Position numbers and translations under genes: made by a program. A stretch of DNA of 53,847 nt. Source: Glomus cerebriforme. Lineage: Eukaryota > Glomeromycota > Glomeromycetes > Glomerales > Glomeraceae. The notes under the pieces are model-generated. The model saw only the letters and a program-made list of their open reading frames with translations. It was not told the origin of the DNA and did no database searches. Within the stretch, counting starts at the first letter, position 1, and the number at the start of each line of letters is the position of its first letter. Shown here in pieces: positions 23,988 to 34,604 of this stretch. Location: the NCBI GenBank assembly GCA_003550305.1, contig QKYT01000028.1:246041-299887 (forward strand). The letters are read 5' to 3'.

Positions 23988-24078
23988 CTTCTACAAAATC
24001 TCTTACATCAATATTAAATTCAAAGCACATTGAATCACAACGTAACTGCATATTAGAATCTTTGTACACACGTTCTTT
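23988..24078 (-). pseudogene. Possible orphan exon
   Basis: On the minus strand a 91-nt open stretch reads KERVYKDSNMQLRCDSMCFE and continues to VRDFVEG. It is preceded by TTTTTGTTAG and followed by GTAATTT, so it looks like an internal exon. No neighbouring exon of the same gene could be identified and the family is unknown. Confidence 0.3.
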
Positions 24079-24520
24079 CTAACAAAAAGTAACATTATAG
24101 AAAACATATGCACATGTTCCTGTCCGCCGCATTTTGCTACTCCAGTTTTTATTATCATATCCCAGTCCTACAAGTATATATTCTATTCACTGGAGAATAT
24201 TGAAAAGTTTGTTCATTATAGAATAAAATAATAAAAAGCCCATCAGAAAAGGGCTCCATTTTAAAGTTTTTACTTGTGATTCACTTCTATGAAATTGTAA
24301 GCATATCTTTAACTGCATTATAAAAAAATGTTTAAAGTGGTGAATATCATATAAAGATGGAGAAGTTAGGCAGCGTGAGTGAGGTATTATTTTATTATTT
24401 GGGTGAACGAATAAACATTAGTTTAATCATAGTAATCACATCACGCTAAAATGATTTGTGATTTCAACTTTTATATGATATTATTAACAAAGTAAAAAGA
24501 AATTTCCAATATTATGATAC
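24079..24520. other. Unassigned spacer
   Basis: AT-rich. Weak coding-like text on the minus strand near 24230-24330 could belong with the orphan exon. Nothing firm. Confidence 0.25.
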
Positions 24521-24755
24521 TGTTGTAGCCCAAACGTAACCATATCCCGAATCCGACTTGGGATATCCCAAATCAAACTTGGGACAATCCTATGTCCGAA
24601 ATTTAACCATATCCCAAACAAAACTAGTAAATTTTAAATGTTTAAGACGTCNCAAACTACCATTTAAGACTGGGTTAGTTTGGGACATGGTCAAGTTTCG
24701 GATATAAGGTTTTCCCAAGTTTGATTTGGGACATGGTAGTGTTTGGGCTACAACA
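24521..24755. mobile_element. 235 bp foldback MITE
   Basis: The ends TGTTGTAGCCCAAAC are perfectly inverted (15 bp) and continue imperfectly through ACC/CATATCCC. ATAC lies at both flanks (24517-24520, 24756-24759) as a possible 4 bp duplication. Internal CCCAAATCAAACTTGGG-type blocks are inverted too. A matching single end lies at 44400-44413. Confidence 0.75.
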
Positions 24756-26104
24756 ATACTAAAAAATATGGGGGATGGAGGGGGATAGTTCACTACATTT
24801 TTCACAAAGAATGGTGAAAGTAAGGTATAACTCATTTTTCTACAACTATAATTGCTTCAGCTTTGTCTTATGTTGATATAACGTATATAAATATTTAAAA
24901 CTATCCCGTGCTTGTTCTCATTTATCTTTTCTGATATGGATTACTCATTAAATTGTTGTCCAAATCGATCCAAAATAATATAAAATAGTAATTAATTTAT
25001 ATTAATTATTTTAATAAAATAAAATAATTTTAAATGTTTTAACGATATTTTATTAAATACAGTAAATGAATGTTTTTTCGCAATTATTAATTGTTCATTT
25101 GATTATTCTAAGAATTAAAAACTTTTCAGTTTAATTAAATGTCTTTAAAATCTATTCTATTTTAACTAATCTAAATTAATTTTATTAATGTTTTTTTCCG
25201 ATTCTATTAACAATTTCTAACATTGTTTAATATTCTCTATTTATATCATTTTGTTATACTTTTTTCATTTTCTAATTTTTCTTATATTCTTTTCTATTTT
25301 ATTTCATTATTCATGTTTGTTTTTTTTTATTGTTTATTCTAATTTATATCATTATTTTTTTCTAATCGTAACTTATCACATCATTGTTCCAAATTAGTTT
25401 TCATACAGTATGTTTCAATTGACATTATAGAACTTGTTAATTTTAAATTATCCCCATTTTATTTCTTGGCTATACTGTTCCTTTTTTCAAGTTCATTTTT
25501 TGTATTCAATTATTGTATTCGTTATTATCTCATTAATTCTCACTTTTTTTCACACTTCATAAGTGATCCCCAATTGTCCTGATACTCCATATTATAATTT
25601 TCTTCATTTATATACTTTTCTCAAATTGTTCTTTCTTTTTTTTCCTATGCATTCCTGTTTTTAGCTTTCTCCTCATTCATTTTCATTGAAGTTTTCATTC
25701 TCGATGATTTCATTAGTTTTTATTAATTATTTATTATCCATTTTTTTAATTTTAGTAGTTGCTTTCCAGATTGTATATTTGTATTATCTGTATATTCTTT
25801 TATCTTTACTATTTAAAAGGTCTAATATGACCACTGCACCTTCTATTTTTCTGTTTTATGTATTTTGTTTCCTATTTTCCATTAATAACCCGTTTCTTTC
25901 TTTGATTATTCCATCATTACATTCTAACAGTTTCGTTTTGTCAATTTCATAATATCCTATCGTTTATCTTTAATTATCTTCTTTTTAGGAAAAGCTGATT
26001 TCAGTTTTAGTGTTTTACGGCTATTCTTTGGTATTTCAACTGGTAACTTGTACAACTTTAGGATTTTTGGTATACTTAGAGTTACTGGATTTTTGAAATA
26101 AGTA
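24756..26104. other. Pyrimidine-rich, gene-free stretch
   Basis: From about 25130 to 25960 the + strand is strongly T/C-rich with few G. The 88-codon ORF at 25686-25952 is just the hydrophobic read-out of this bias. No terminal repeats were found that would make it an element. Confidence 0.4.
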
Positions 26105-26250
26105 AAGAGAGTAAGAGGGAAGTTCTAATCTAAACCAACTAGCCAGTTAGGAGATACTCGACTATCTGACTGGTTTTCCTTGCCTGATACGAGGAAGACC
26201 TCTATATACAGTATAAGGAAGATAAGAGGGAGTTTAAGGGTAGTTTTTAA
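26105..26250 (-). repeat. Single reversed copy of the ~120 bp dispersed repeat
   Basis: The reverse complement carries the same order of blocks: CTTCCTTATACTGTATATAG, CAAGGAAAACCAGTC, the 35-nt hairpin, then GGTTTAGATTAGAAC. It corresponds to the second (3') unit of the dimers. Confidence 0.7.
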
Positions 26251-27044
26251 AAGGATTAAAGAGAAAATAATAATATAATCAGAAATACGTATTAGAAAGT
26301 ATGAAAAATAATAAGAAATATTAAAAAAAAAGGTGGTATTTATATAATTAAATATATTAATAACATATAAAATAAGTCAAAATTAATAATTATACAATAA
26401 TAAGTGACTCATTCCATCAATTTCTTAATTTATTTAAAAAAAAATATTTATGTGTTAATCAATGATTATTACATAATGTTTTTTATTTGTAATGGTTTAT
26501 TCGTATTATATATCATTACAAATATTTTTTAATTGGCGTACTGGCGTACTTTGTATTAATATTAGTGACCTAATATTCAGATCAACATGTTCAACATGTG
26601 CAGTAAGACACTTTTCAAACGATCAACCAAGGAAAGCAAATTTTTTAAATAGAAGAATAAAAGAAAATAAATAGAATAAAACATGAATAATAATTCAAAG
26701 CTGAATAAATAGTTAAATAAATAGGTTGAAAATTGAAAGTAAAGTAATAGGATAATAAACGAAATAAAAAATATATTATCCAATCAAAATCATCCATAGT
26801 GATAGTTTATAGCAGATAAGTCAAATGAGCCAGAAAAAATCTTGACATCATCTCATCAAATTTGTATTCTTGATTTTATAAAAAAAAATATGATTGAATT
26901 ATATTAAATAAAAATTTCGTTAATTTGTCTAAGAACTTTAATTTTCTACCTTTGCAAATTTTAGTATGTCAACATGTTACAGTTGTTATATAATTCATCC
27001 ATAATCTAAAGTTCCACTATGGCTTATTAAATCCATTTATAATA
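26251..27044. other. AT-rich spacer
   Basis: No gene, RNA gene or element recognised. The ORFs here are short and made of AT-rich codons. Confidence 0.3.
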
Positions 27045-27475
27045 AATATTATTAATAAATTATCATAAGCATTTTTTGTTTCTGAAAGATTTTATAATCT
27101 AAAAGTCTATTCTTGAGAATGTGTAGTGTATGAAAGAGTATCTGTTGTTAAAGAAGATAACTTTTTATTAATATTTGCTACTTTAGCTTGTTTATAGATT
27201 ACTGAATCATAAAAATGGTTATGTGAATTTATTAATAATTTCCTTATTTTTTCTGCATTAGGATAACATTGATTAATAATATCTAAAATTAGTTGAGGAA
27301 TTTCATGATTAGACTTTGGCCTCAATCATCATTTTGATGAGGTTTTACATGTATTGGTCGGTATAATCCAAAAACAATGAAAATCATAATAAATTAATCC
27401 TTTAATATGAATTTCTTTAAGATCGTATGCAATAATTAATAAAATTTTCAATTTATCTTTTCAATTCTATGAATT
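27045..27475 (-). pseudogene. Protein kinase C-lobe relic
   Basis: Minus strand: KILLIIAYDLKEIHIKGLIY leads to YDFH (HRDFH degraded), then CFGLYRPIHVKPHQ (a DLGLYRP-like segment lacking most of the activation loop), then LRPKSNHEIPQLILDIINQC and a tail with LINSHN, SVIYKQAKVANINKK and LSSLTTDTLSYTT. This is the catalytic-loop to C-terminal part of another TKL-like kinase with an internal deletion of the APE-SDIYSFG region and a changed CW motif. Non-functional. Confidence 0.7.
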
Positions 27476-29011
27476 AAAACTATTATTTAAATGTTGTCTT
27501 AATATTTTCTAAAAATATTTTAAATTTTGTATGATCATTCTAATATCATTATTTTCAAATTAAAATGCTTATTATAATGTTGAATTCAAATTTGCAATTA
27601 AAGCTACAGAATTGATATACTGTGACTTTAATTGTGATTGAAGCTTTCAGAAAAACAATTAAAATCATGCAAAATTATAAAAATTGATTTCTATTTTAAT
27701 TTTTCCAATGTAAATTTTAGGATTATTATTATTTTTTTTTTTTTTTTAGCTTTCTACTAATAAATAAATTGATACTTATGACTTACTAAATCGTGAAAAA
27801 TTGAAAAATTGGTGGCCAGATTATTGAACCAATTTATTATAAAAAAGGTCAAGCAAGCTTTTCGACATTCTGTTAAATGATTATTATCTAAATTTACAAT
27901 AACTTTAAATTTCTAGTTTCTGGCTGGAGTTATGAATTAACTTTGGCCGAAAAAAATAGTAGAAATTTGACGCTTGATAATTCGTGAACCAGTGATCGGA
28001 TTATATTGATTTAGACTTTAAAAGAGCAATTCGAGAGCATTTTAATGATACTAAAACCGACTGAGAACTTGCGAAGAAGTTCGCAATCAAAAACCTGACC
28101 CAAGTTATGCTTGATAGTTATTGGATCAAAAGCCCCTATATCACACTTTCAGGAGATTAATAATTCTTTCTGAGTATAGGGCAAATTTTCTCATACATTT
28201 TTTGTGTATAGAACAAATCAGGTCAATTGGGATGGATTTGATACCCTAAAATGAAAACTATGAAATAACTATGAAATGGTCTTTCAATATACTTTTTGCT
28301 AAATTTATCTGTCCCATCTGTTCTATCTGTTTCAACTCTTCTTTTTCCTTTTGTTATTCTTTCTGATTAGTTTTAGAGTATAGTTTATAGGACAGATGGG
28401 GGGACAGGTATGGGACAGGTAGAGAGGTCTTTGGTTGAAGTAAAGTCGAGTATCTAAAAGCTGACAACTAGTTAAATATTAATATTTACTGAATTAATAA
28501 TATTTTTGATACATTATTAGATAAAAATATTAAACTATTGACTTATTGACTTTATTGACTTGCTTTTAATCTAAAGTAATATATAAACTGTTCTCAAACC
28601 AAAAATTTGGTTCAGAAAAAGTTTTGTAAAATTAACATGATGTACAATAATAAATTATTTAATATTTAGGTATTATGTATAAATGATAATATTGAATTAT
28701 CTAACAATTTGGTAAATTTATAAAAATTAAATTTTTTCATAGAAGCAATTATAGTGATTTTTATTTAACCAGTATAAATATTATAACTATTAAAATTTTA
28801 TTTATGGGTTTATGATTCATCAAGTAATCAGAATCAAAGTTTAACAAAAGTTACAATTATAGGGGTTTTTAAAATTATTGAAATTGATAAAATTTTTGGT
28901 ATAAAGTGTTTGTGGTTTTCATATATTTCTAAGTATTTTCTAGATATTTACCATACATATTCTTAAAATCAAACATTTCTCCAAATGTTTTTTTTTTCCT
29001 CTTATGTTTAG
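27476..29011. other. AT-rich spacer with a foldback near 28.3 kb
   Basis: CTGTCCCATCTGT at 28309-28321 is inverted, imperfectly, at 28391-28425 (GACAGATGGG, ATGGGACAGG). This suggests a small degraded MITE. A TTGGTTCAGAAAAA block near 28610 repeats one near 7870. No gene. Confidence 0.35.
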
Positions 29012-29235
29012 ACTTACTAGGAAAGTTGATTTGACAAATTTACAAGGTTTTGAATTATGAAAATTTTTAATGATAGTAGATGAACTTAAAATTCAAACAT
29101 TAATCTGCTGAATTTAAAAGTTTTTCAATAAAGATGTATTTTTACAAAAGAATCTTATGGAATTCTTCAAATTGCTTATTTATTGTACATAAACTATTAC
29201 AGATTTGCTTCTGAATTATTAGATTTTTTAATATA
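29012..29235 (+). pseudogene. BTB-BACK-TLDc relic (start of exon 2)
   Basis: After an acceptor-like TTATGTTTAG the frame reads RKVDLTNLQGFEL, a stop, KFLMIVDELKIQTLI. This parallels gene 1 (GKIDLTRLEGFNLLKL, ELNIQTLV). After frame changes ESYGILQIAYLLY matches NDPVGILQMIYYC of gene 4. Exon 1 and the TLDc part are missing. The surviving intron edge shows that it shared the family intron. Confidence 0.65.
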
Positions 29236-30362
29236 TTTTTTTTACTATATTTATATTACTAATAGGAAAACTAGACATATGTTTAAAAAATTTTTCGTTA
29301 TAATATAGAAATTAAGCATGTTAAAATACGTGTAAAAATATTTACTCTTGTCTAAATACAATATTAACTGAACTTAATAAGATGATTTTCATTAAGTTTA
29401 TTTAGAGATCTTGACTTAAAATTTCATATTATGCATGAGAAGATTAAATATCCCAATTAAGAAGCCAGATAGTAAAAGTCTATTTATTAATTTATTAGGA
29501 TAAATGTTACAAAAATTATTGTTATTTAATATTTTTTTATCTCTCTTTTCCTACCAGTTATGACAACGTAAATTATAATTTAAACCATTTATATTTATGC
29601 AACAACTAAATCTTTTTTGACCAATTCATGTGGTAAAATGATGTAATATATATTAGACCAACCATCAAATTACTTTTTTATTCCTATTAAACTAGCTATT
29701 GACTGCCTTGAGTTCCTCAAGTCCGTTGTACCTGAAAGATCCAACTTTGAGCGACCAGTAATCTAACAAGTAATATTAATTATAAGCAAAGACCACTAAA
29801 TGATAAATAGATGAAATCTGTTTCCAAAGGAAACATTGTTGCGCAACTTGATTCCATACCTATGAATTTTACCAAATAGTGATCATAATTTTTGTGTTAT
29901 TCAAAATCAATATTCAATCCAGCAATAATGCGAAGAAAATATTACGAAGGAATCAGAATTGGTTATGGATACGTGTCATTATTTCACTAGTCATTGTTTA
30001 GACATTACAACTAACAAAAAATCATCACTTGTATATAACTTAGTTAATATCACCCCACCCCGTTATAGAATAAAATAACGATAGAAGTAACAAAAAATAT
30101 TACCCAAGTGTTTTTGCGATTTGGCATAATTCAATAGAAATATTCTTTTAAAATCTCTGTGTTCAATAGTATTGTTCCTACGGGGAACATATCTAAAGAA
30201 TATATTTATCCTTGATAAAATGGGAAAAGAAAATTTTGATATATATTGTTATCCTAGAAACGTATCATGACATAATTCTAAATAAATACATGAATTTGAC
30301 TAGTATTCCTTTCCCTTGTGATTTTTATTTGGTAATGCTAGAGAAAACACCATATAATTCAC
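29236..30362. other. AT-rich spacer
   Basis: Nothing recognised. From about 29700 base composition becomes more even, leading into the unrecognised ORF group that follows. Confidence 0.3.
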
Positions 30363-30545
30363 TTATTTTGAAATAGTCCTAAGTATTTGTAGCCATATTT
30401 TTTTTGATCGGAGAACATGCTTCGCACTGGATTTTTCGTGCCTCAAGGCCGTTTCGTATAAGTGGCCACTAACGGATTCTATAGTTTTTAGGTCATAGGA
30501 GTATTGGCGTAGCATGTTTTCCAAATTATCCACTATTTCATTCAT
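30363..30545 (-). CDS. Unrecognised small ORF or exon
   Basis: 60 codons, beginning MNEIVDNLENMLRQYSYDL, highly helical and charged, ending LQILRTISK. The even codon use stands out from the local AT bias and suggests real coding sequence. The upstream frame is open beyond the ATG for part of 30546-30680, but interrupted by stops. It could be one exon of a gene with 30982-31152. Function unknown. Confidence 0.3.
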   Translation of the reverse strand: MNEIVDNLENMLRQYSYDLKTIESVSGHLYETALRHEKSSAKHVLRSKKIWLQILRTISK

Positions 30546-30981
30546 CTTAGTATTCTTTCTCCAAGATTAGACTTCTGAATTGGACTCCGTCCTATTAATT
30601 TTGACTTCCCAATTAGATATACCTCCTTGCCATAGCTTCGTGATGCAGATAGTAGTTTCGCTAAACATTATTCCTCGTTACACTACTTTAGTAGCTACAC
30701 CTCACTACATCATAATTAATATATTTTAGTTATAAACTGAGTGGTAGAATAAATTATCTCTATCGTATAAACAAAGTGAAAATATATCTAGTGAAAATAA
30801 TATACCTCAAATGTTATTAGAAATGTCGCAACTAAAATTTGGGAATACACTGCATTATGTCTACAAATATTTATATGGGAGGATTTGGGTATTATGATAT
30901 TGTATGACAAAAAAAAATAATCATCACCTATAACAGATCATTGAATCAATCGTAGCATTCTTTTTTTTCTTTATTCGTATC

Positions 30982-31152
30982 TCATTTTTTGTATGGATCT
31001 TTCATTGCCTCCTTGAATATTTCACTAATGTTGTGTTCCTCCACTTTTTTAGATGCTTCGAGGAATGAAGCATTTAGTCTCTTGAATTTATTACACACAT
31101 ATTGTTCTATCTCGTCCTCATTTAATTCAGCTATTTCACCCTCTGTCTCCAT
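30982..31152 (-). CDS. Unrecognised 56-residue acidic ORF
   Basis: Minus-strand ORF from ATG at 31152 to TGA at 30982. The protein starts METEGEIAELNEDEIEQYV and is helical, with a probable coiled-coil segment (SKKVEEHNISEIFKEAM). A TATA-like stretch (TATATTATATATC) lies just upstream. It is divergent from the plus-strand ORF group starting near 31427, so the 31153-31426 interval may be a shared promoter region. Family unknown. Confidence 0.35.
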   Translation of the reverse strand: METEGEIAELNEDEIEQYVCNKFKRLNASFLEASKKVEEHNISEIFKEAMKDPYKK

Positions 31153-31376
31153 AATAAAAAGATATATAATATATTTTTATTTGGAATTATATAAGTACAA
31201 AAATTGCCACAAAAGTACAGTACTTATGAAGATTCTAGTGTGTTTCTACGTAACGACGGTCATGCATGTCAGCGACCTTAAGAGAGTCCCTTGGAGGGCT
31301 TCGCATTGATGAGGAGATTTGTTACAAAGTAGTCCCACTCTACACATAAGTTTAATACAAATATAGCCTGCTATGG

Positions 31377-31384
31377 TATAAAAG
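31377..31384 (+). promoter_or_regulatory. TATA-like box
   Basis: TATAAAAG in a locally less AT-rich stretch, about 43 nt before an ATG at 31427 and upstream of the ORF group to 32.7 kb. Confidence 0.35.
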
Positions 31385-31426
31385 CTTTCGTTCATACTCG
31401 CTCTTGACTTCTGCTCAACAACCCGA

Positions 31427-31737
31427 TGCCCACTTCCTCATTATATCTCTCGCATAGTCTGGTAATTATTACAGTCATGGTTGAGATTCGTACACTTTTG
31501 TTACCCATATAAACATGGTTGGGTATCGTACTCTTTATAACATTTCTACATTCCTTCTATGTTGTTCTAAATCCCAACCATAATTACGCTATCGCGATTT
31601 ATTTTTTTGCAGTCATTCCCAGTCAATATGGCAAAATTATTCGAAACTACGCAAATTTACGATTTATTTGTTCATTCGGAGTAATTGGTTTGACAAATTC
31701 AGCCTTGTTTGCTATTTATGGCAACAAGCGTGCTTAG
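31427..31737 (+). other. Possible first exons of an unrecognised gene
   Basis: An ORF starts at 31427 (MPTSSLYLSHSL) and meets GTAATT. A later acceptor TTTTTTTGCAG at 31612-31616 opens coding-like text IPSQYGKIIRNYANLRF followed by a hydrophobic segment (FGVIGLTNSALFAIYG). Several splice patterns are possible and none joins cleanly in frame to the next ORF, so the exon structure is left open. Confidence 0.25.
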
Positions 31738-31791
31738 GCATTAATAATCTATTAATATGGTACATAGCAGTTGGACTCTTTACCTGAAATA

Positions 31792-32331
31792 ATGCATCGA
31801 GCAACCCCAAAAACCAAAATTGATGCAAGAGAAGGGTTCAAACTTTCTAGCGAATACACAAACAAAAAAAATTTACCAAGTAAAATAGATACACAAAAAA
31901 ATAAAAATGACGCATGGGAGGATCCCAAAGTTCTTAGCGAACACACAAATGAAAAAAATTCACCAAACAGAACAGATATTCTAAATATTAAAAGTATAGT
32001 TAGGGTTGTCTTAAATTCTAAAAAATTACCAATTATTATTATTATATTGGCATTTGTGGGCGTTCCAAACATTAAACGTATCGTTAGGGACCTCTTGAGG
32101 CCTAAAAAATTATCATTGATTATTATGACATTTTTAGGAGTCTACGCTGTTCGTGATTATATTATGTGGCAAGACCGTAAAAAGGACTATACTGTTATTC
32201 ACATTATGCGCATTATTCTTCGTCGACTCTTACAAGACCAGGGGAGTGATGAAGAAACGTTGAATAATTCTGGTGAGATATTTGAAAGAGATTATACTAT
32301 TATTCACTTTAGTCGAATTATTTTCATTTAA
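31792..32331 (+). CDS. Unrecognised protein with duplicated modules, two membrane segments
   Basis: From ATG 31792, 179 residues to TAA at 32331; the frame is open back to an AG at 31769-31770, so it may be an internal exon. The sequence is built of paired modules: REGFKLSSEYTNKKNLPSK / EDPKVLSEHTNEKNSPNR; IKSIVRVVLNSKKLPIII / IKRIVRDLLRPKKLSLII, each followed by a hydrophobic stretch (likely membrane segments); and KDYTVIHIMRII / RDYTIIHFSRII. A third trace of the last module (GEIFEIVFSFI) follows the stop at 32400-32435. No family recognised. Codon use is more even than in the flanks, supporting a real gene, perhaps recently broken by the stop. Confidence 0.4.
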   Translation: MHRATPKTKIDAREGFKLSSEYTNKKNLPSKIDTQKNKNDAWEDPKVLSEHTNEKNSPNRTDILNIKSIVRVVLNSKKLPIIIIILAFVGVPNIKRIVRDLLRPKKLSLIIMTFLGVYAVRDYIMWQDRKKDYTVIHIMRIILRRLLQDQGSDEETLNNSGEIFERDYTIIHFSRIIFI

Positions 32332-32456
32332 TTTTTTATACCTTACAAGACAAGGAGACCTATAAGAACGAAACGTATGAAAATGAGCTAAAGAATTCTG
32401 GTTCTGGTGAGATATTTGAAATAGTATTTTCCTTCATATAGCCAATATTATTTATT

Positions 32457-32714
32457 ATGAATTGTTTCAAAATTTTCATTGCTCGTATTAATATATTTTC
32501 ATTCTTCATCAAAGCAAAAATCGATGGGAATTCTAACCCTAACAATCCAGCCTCGACGTTGGATGATGATAATCGTTCACCTGTCGCATCAAAATATGAT
32601 CCTAATTTAGATTACGAAAAACTTGTGTGTGAATATTTTTATGAAGAGCTCAAAGGTAATCCATTTGTTGAAGATATGATGAACAGAATTAGAAAAAATT
32701 ATGGTGAATTGTAG
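32457..32714 (+). CDS. Unrecognised small ORF
   Basis: 85 codons: a hydrophobic start (MNCFKIFIARINIFSFF), then a polar region with NPNNPASTLDDDNRSP and a charged helical tail (LDYEKLVCEYFYEELKG). The hydrophobic part may be a signal anchor or intron read-through; the polar half looks like a genuine exon. It may be the last exon of the 31.4-32.3 kb locus. Confidence 0.35.
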   Translation: MNCFKIFIARINIFSFFIKAKIDGNSNPNNPASTLDDDNRSPVASKYDPNLDYEKLVCEYFYEELKGNPFVEDMMNRIRKNYGEL

Positions 32715-33256
32715 TCAAGTAGGTGTGAGAATAATAAAAAGAAATTTCTCAATAACATACATATAAATTTCAAAACAAATTTAACAATAATATACCTATA
32801 TTAACGCTTGATGCTTTACGTAAAAAACTTTTGAAAAGAACCAATATTGACAGAAGGAAGGTCAAAAAAACTTATATATTAAAATACTTAAGGGACAATT
32901 CGTAGTAAAATGTGAATCTAGAGATAACTATCATTGTATGGAAACGTAGTAACAGTAGTAACAACAACTATGATAATAGTATTTTTAGTAACACTTGATG
33001 TTGTAGAACGTGAATGGATTGCCCCTTAAGAAAGCGAGATACTCTAATAAAATTAATGTCATTTGAAAGTTCAAAAGTCATACTTTTAATGTATTATAAA
33101 AAAAGTTATATTTTCTCGAAGTCTTTGACCGATAACAAATTTGAAATATATTAAAAATTTTTATTTAGTGCTAATTTTGTACAAGATTCGTAATTAGTAA
33201 TTGACACTACGCTGGTAACTGTTATGATCTACAACACGCACAGCGACTGTTATGTA
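32715..33256. other. Spacer
   Basis: No supported gene. Short repeats of AGTAACAA type near 32950; otherwise featureless. Confidence 0.3.
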
Positions 33257-33858
33257 TTAAATATATAAATTCTTGACACACTTTTCCAACACAGAGTTCA
33301 AACACTCCAGATTAGTCCCAATTTTTGTAGCTACTTTAATACGCTCAAGAGCCTCTTTGCGTTGTCTTTTATTTTTTTCTCAGGTTCCCATTTTTTTTTG
33401 TGAGCCATCTTAATTCTGACTTTTTTTTGTAGATATTTATTGTTTGTAATTCATGATATTTGATATTTCCGAGTTCTTTTATTACCTTTTTAAGGTTATT
33501 TTTCATCCTATCGTCGCCATTTTCAACACTCGATTTCACATCAAAGAGAAGGTAATGGAATTCACTATAACTATAAATTTTCCATTATATCTGTTCACAA
33601 CTCTTTCTTGCCACTTTCCAATGATCTCACAAATATCATCAATAGCATCTCATGTGGACTCTCCAAGACACTTTTCTACTTTATCTTTATTGATACTTAA
33701 GGTTAGGTTCAGCAAGGATAATTGATTTAACACAAATAGAGGGAGAGTCCAACTTACCGTTAACAATAATCAGATGGTTTTCTTCATACTCAATTCCTTC
33801 TGGATTTTCTATTTTAATATAAACTGTAGAATCGTAATTATTTTCTTTTGGCTTAGTC
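33257..33858 (-). pseudogene. Unknown gene, broken into frames
   Basis: Minus strand. ATG at 33858 opens a frame containing YDSTVYIKIENPEGIEYEEN, HLIIVNGKLDSPS and IILAEPNLKYQ, then a stop. In other frames come KVEKCLGEST, a stop, DAIDDICEIIGKWQERVVNR; then FHYLLFDVKSSVENGDDRMK and NNLKKVIKELGNIKYHELQT; finally QRKEALERIKVATKIGTNL and SVLEKCVKNLYI with a stop at 33257. Each piece is clearly protein-like, and they lie in order. Either introns (GTAAGT occurs after LIIVN) or frameshifts separate them. The family is not recognised. The 90-codon ORF on the opposite strand is its shadow. Confidence 0.45.
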
Positions 33859-33986
33859 ATTTTTTGAAAATAATATTCTCTGGCTTTTGTAAATAGGTTG
33901 CTATCATTAAAAATTGAAAGTTATAATTTCATGTTATCAAATCCTTCCTGATTTAAACAATTTATATGTTCAGGTAAATTGATAAA

Positions 33987-34178
33987 TTAAGAAGTCAACC
34001 TTGTGTAAATTGCTTGAGGATGTATTTCATATATTTGTGTTTTTGATACTATTTTTGTAATTGGAGTAAGATTATATATTAATTCTGGTACTTCTATCCA
34101 ATTCTTCAATAGTTGGACGATTTTCTGGAATTTCATCCCAACATTTTTGAATTATTTTATTAATTAAATAATAAACAT
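33987..34178 (-). pseudogene. Protein kinase C-terminal relic
   Basis: Minus strand reads LINKIIQKCWDEIPENRPTI, EEL, then in a shifted frame WIEVPELIYNLTPIT and YEIHPQAIYTRL before a stop. CWD..P..RPT is the signature near the end of TKL kinase domains. Only the last part is left. Just upstream on the same strand, 34374-34535 encodes another protein-like stretch (KIKSLSMDAFAVDKSMIK, ETIVSTLLPLSRSLLADL) of unknown family. Confidence 0.6.
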
Positions 34179-34604
34179 TATCATAACAAAAAAATAAAAC
34201 AAGATTATAAGATAATATGAACTACGTGTTATGAAAAAAATATTATTATTATCTTGTAAACTAGAGAAGTTGTAGGTGCGGCAACTGCATCACCACAGGT
34301 GACTTATTGTTTTTTAACAAATTTTAATTTTTATTTACTTAGTATCATTAATTTGTTAATTAAAGATGTTTAATTATAAATCTGCCAGTAATGATCTGGA
34401 GAGAGGTAATAAAGTGGATACTATTGTTTCTAATCTTTCATATTCTTTAATCATTGATTTATCAACAGCAAATGCATCCATACTTAGGGATTTGATTTTA
34501 ACATTATTCCAATTGCTGCACCTATACTTCCCTGCAAAATAATTTTTTTTGAATTATGACTGACATAATACGATGATGTAATTTGACATAATTCATATGT
34601 TTTA

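Noticed and set aside
25686..25952. 88-codon hydrophobic ORF
   Set aside because: It is the read-out of a T/C-rich strand; no start context, family or promoter.
30989..31309. 106-codon ORF on the + strand
   Set aside because: Opposite to the acidic minus-strand ORF at 30982-31152, and Ser/Leu-rich as expected of a shadow.
31752..32072. 106-codon ORF on the minus strand
   Set aside because: Antisense shadow of the module-repeat protein at 31792-32331, which has the internal duplications.
33453..33725. 90-codon ORF on the + strand
   Set aside because: Shadow of the broken minus-strand gene, whose pieces are more protein-like.
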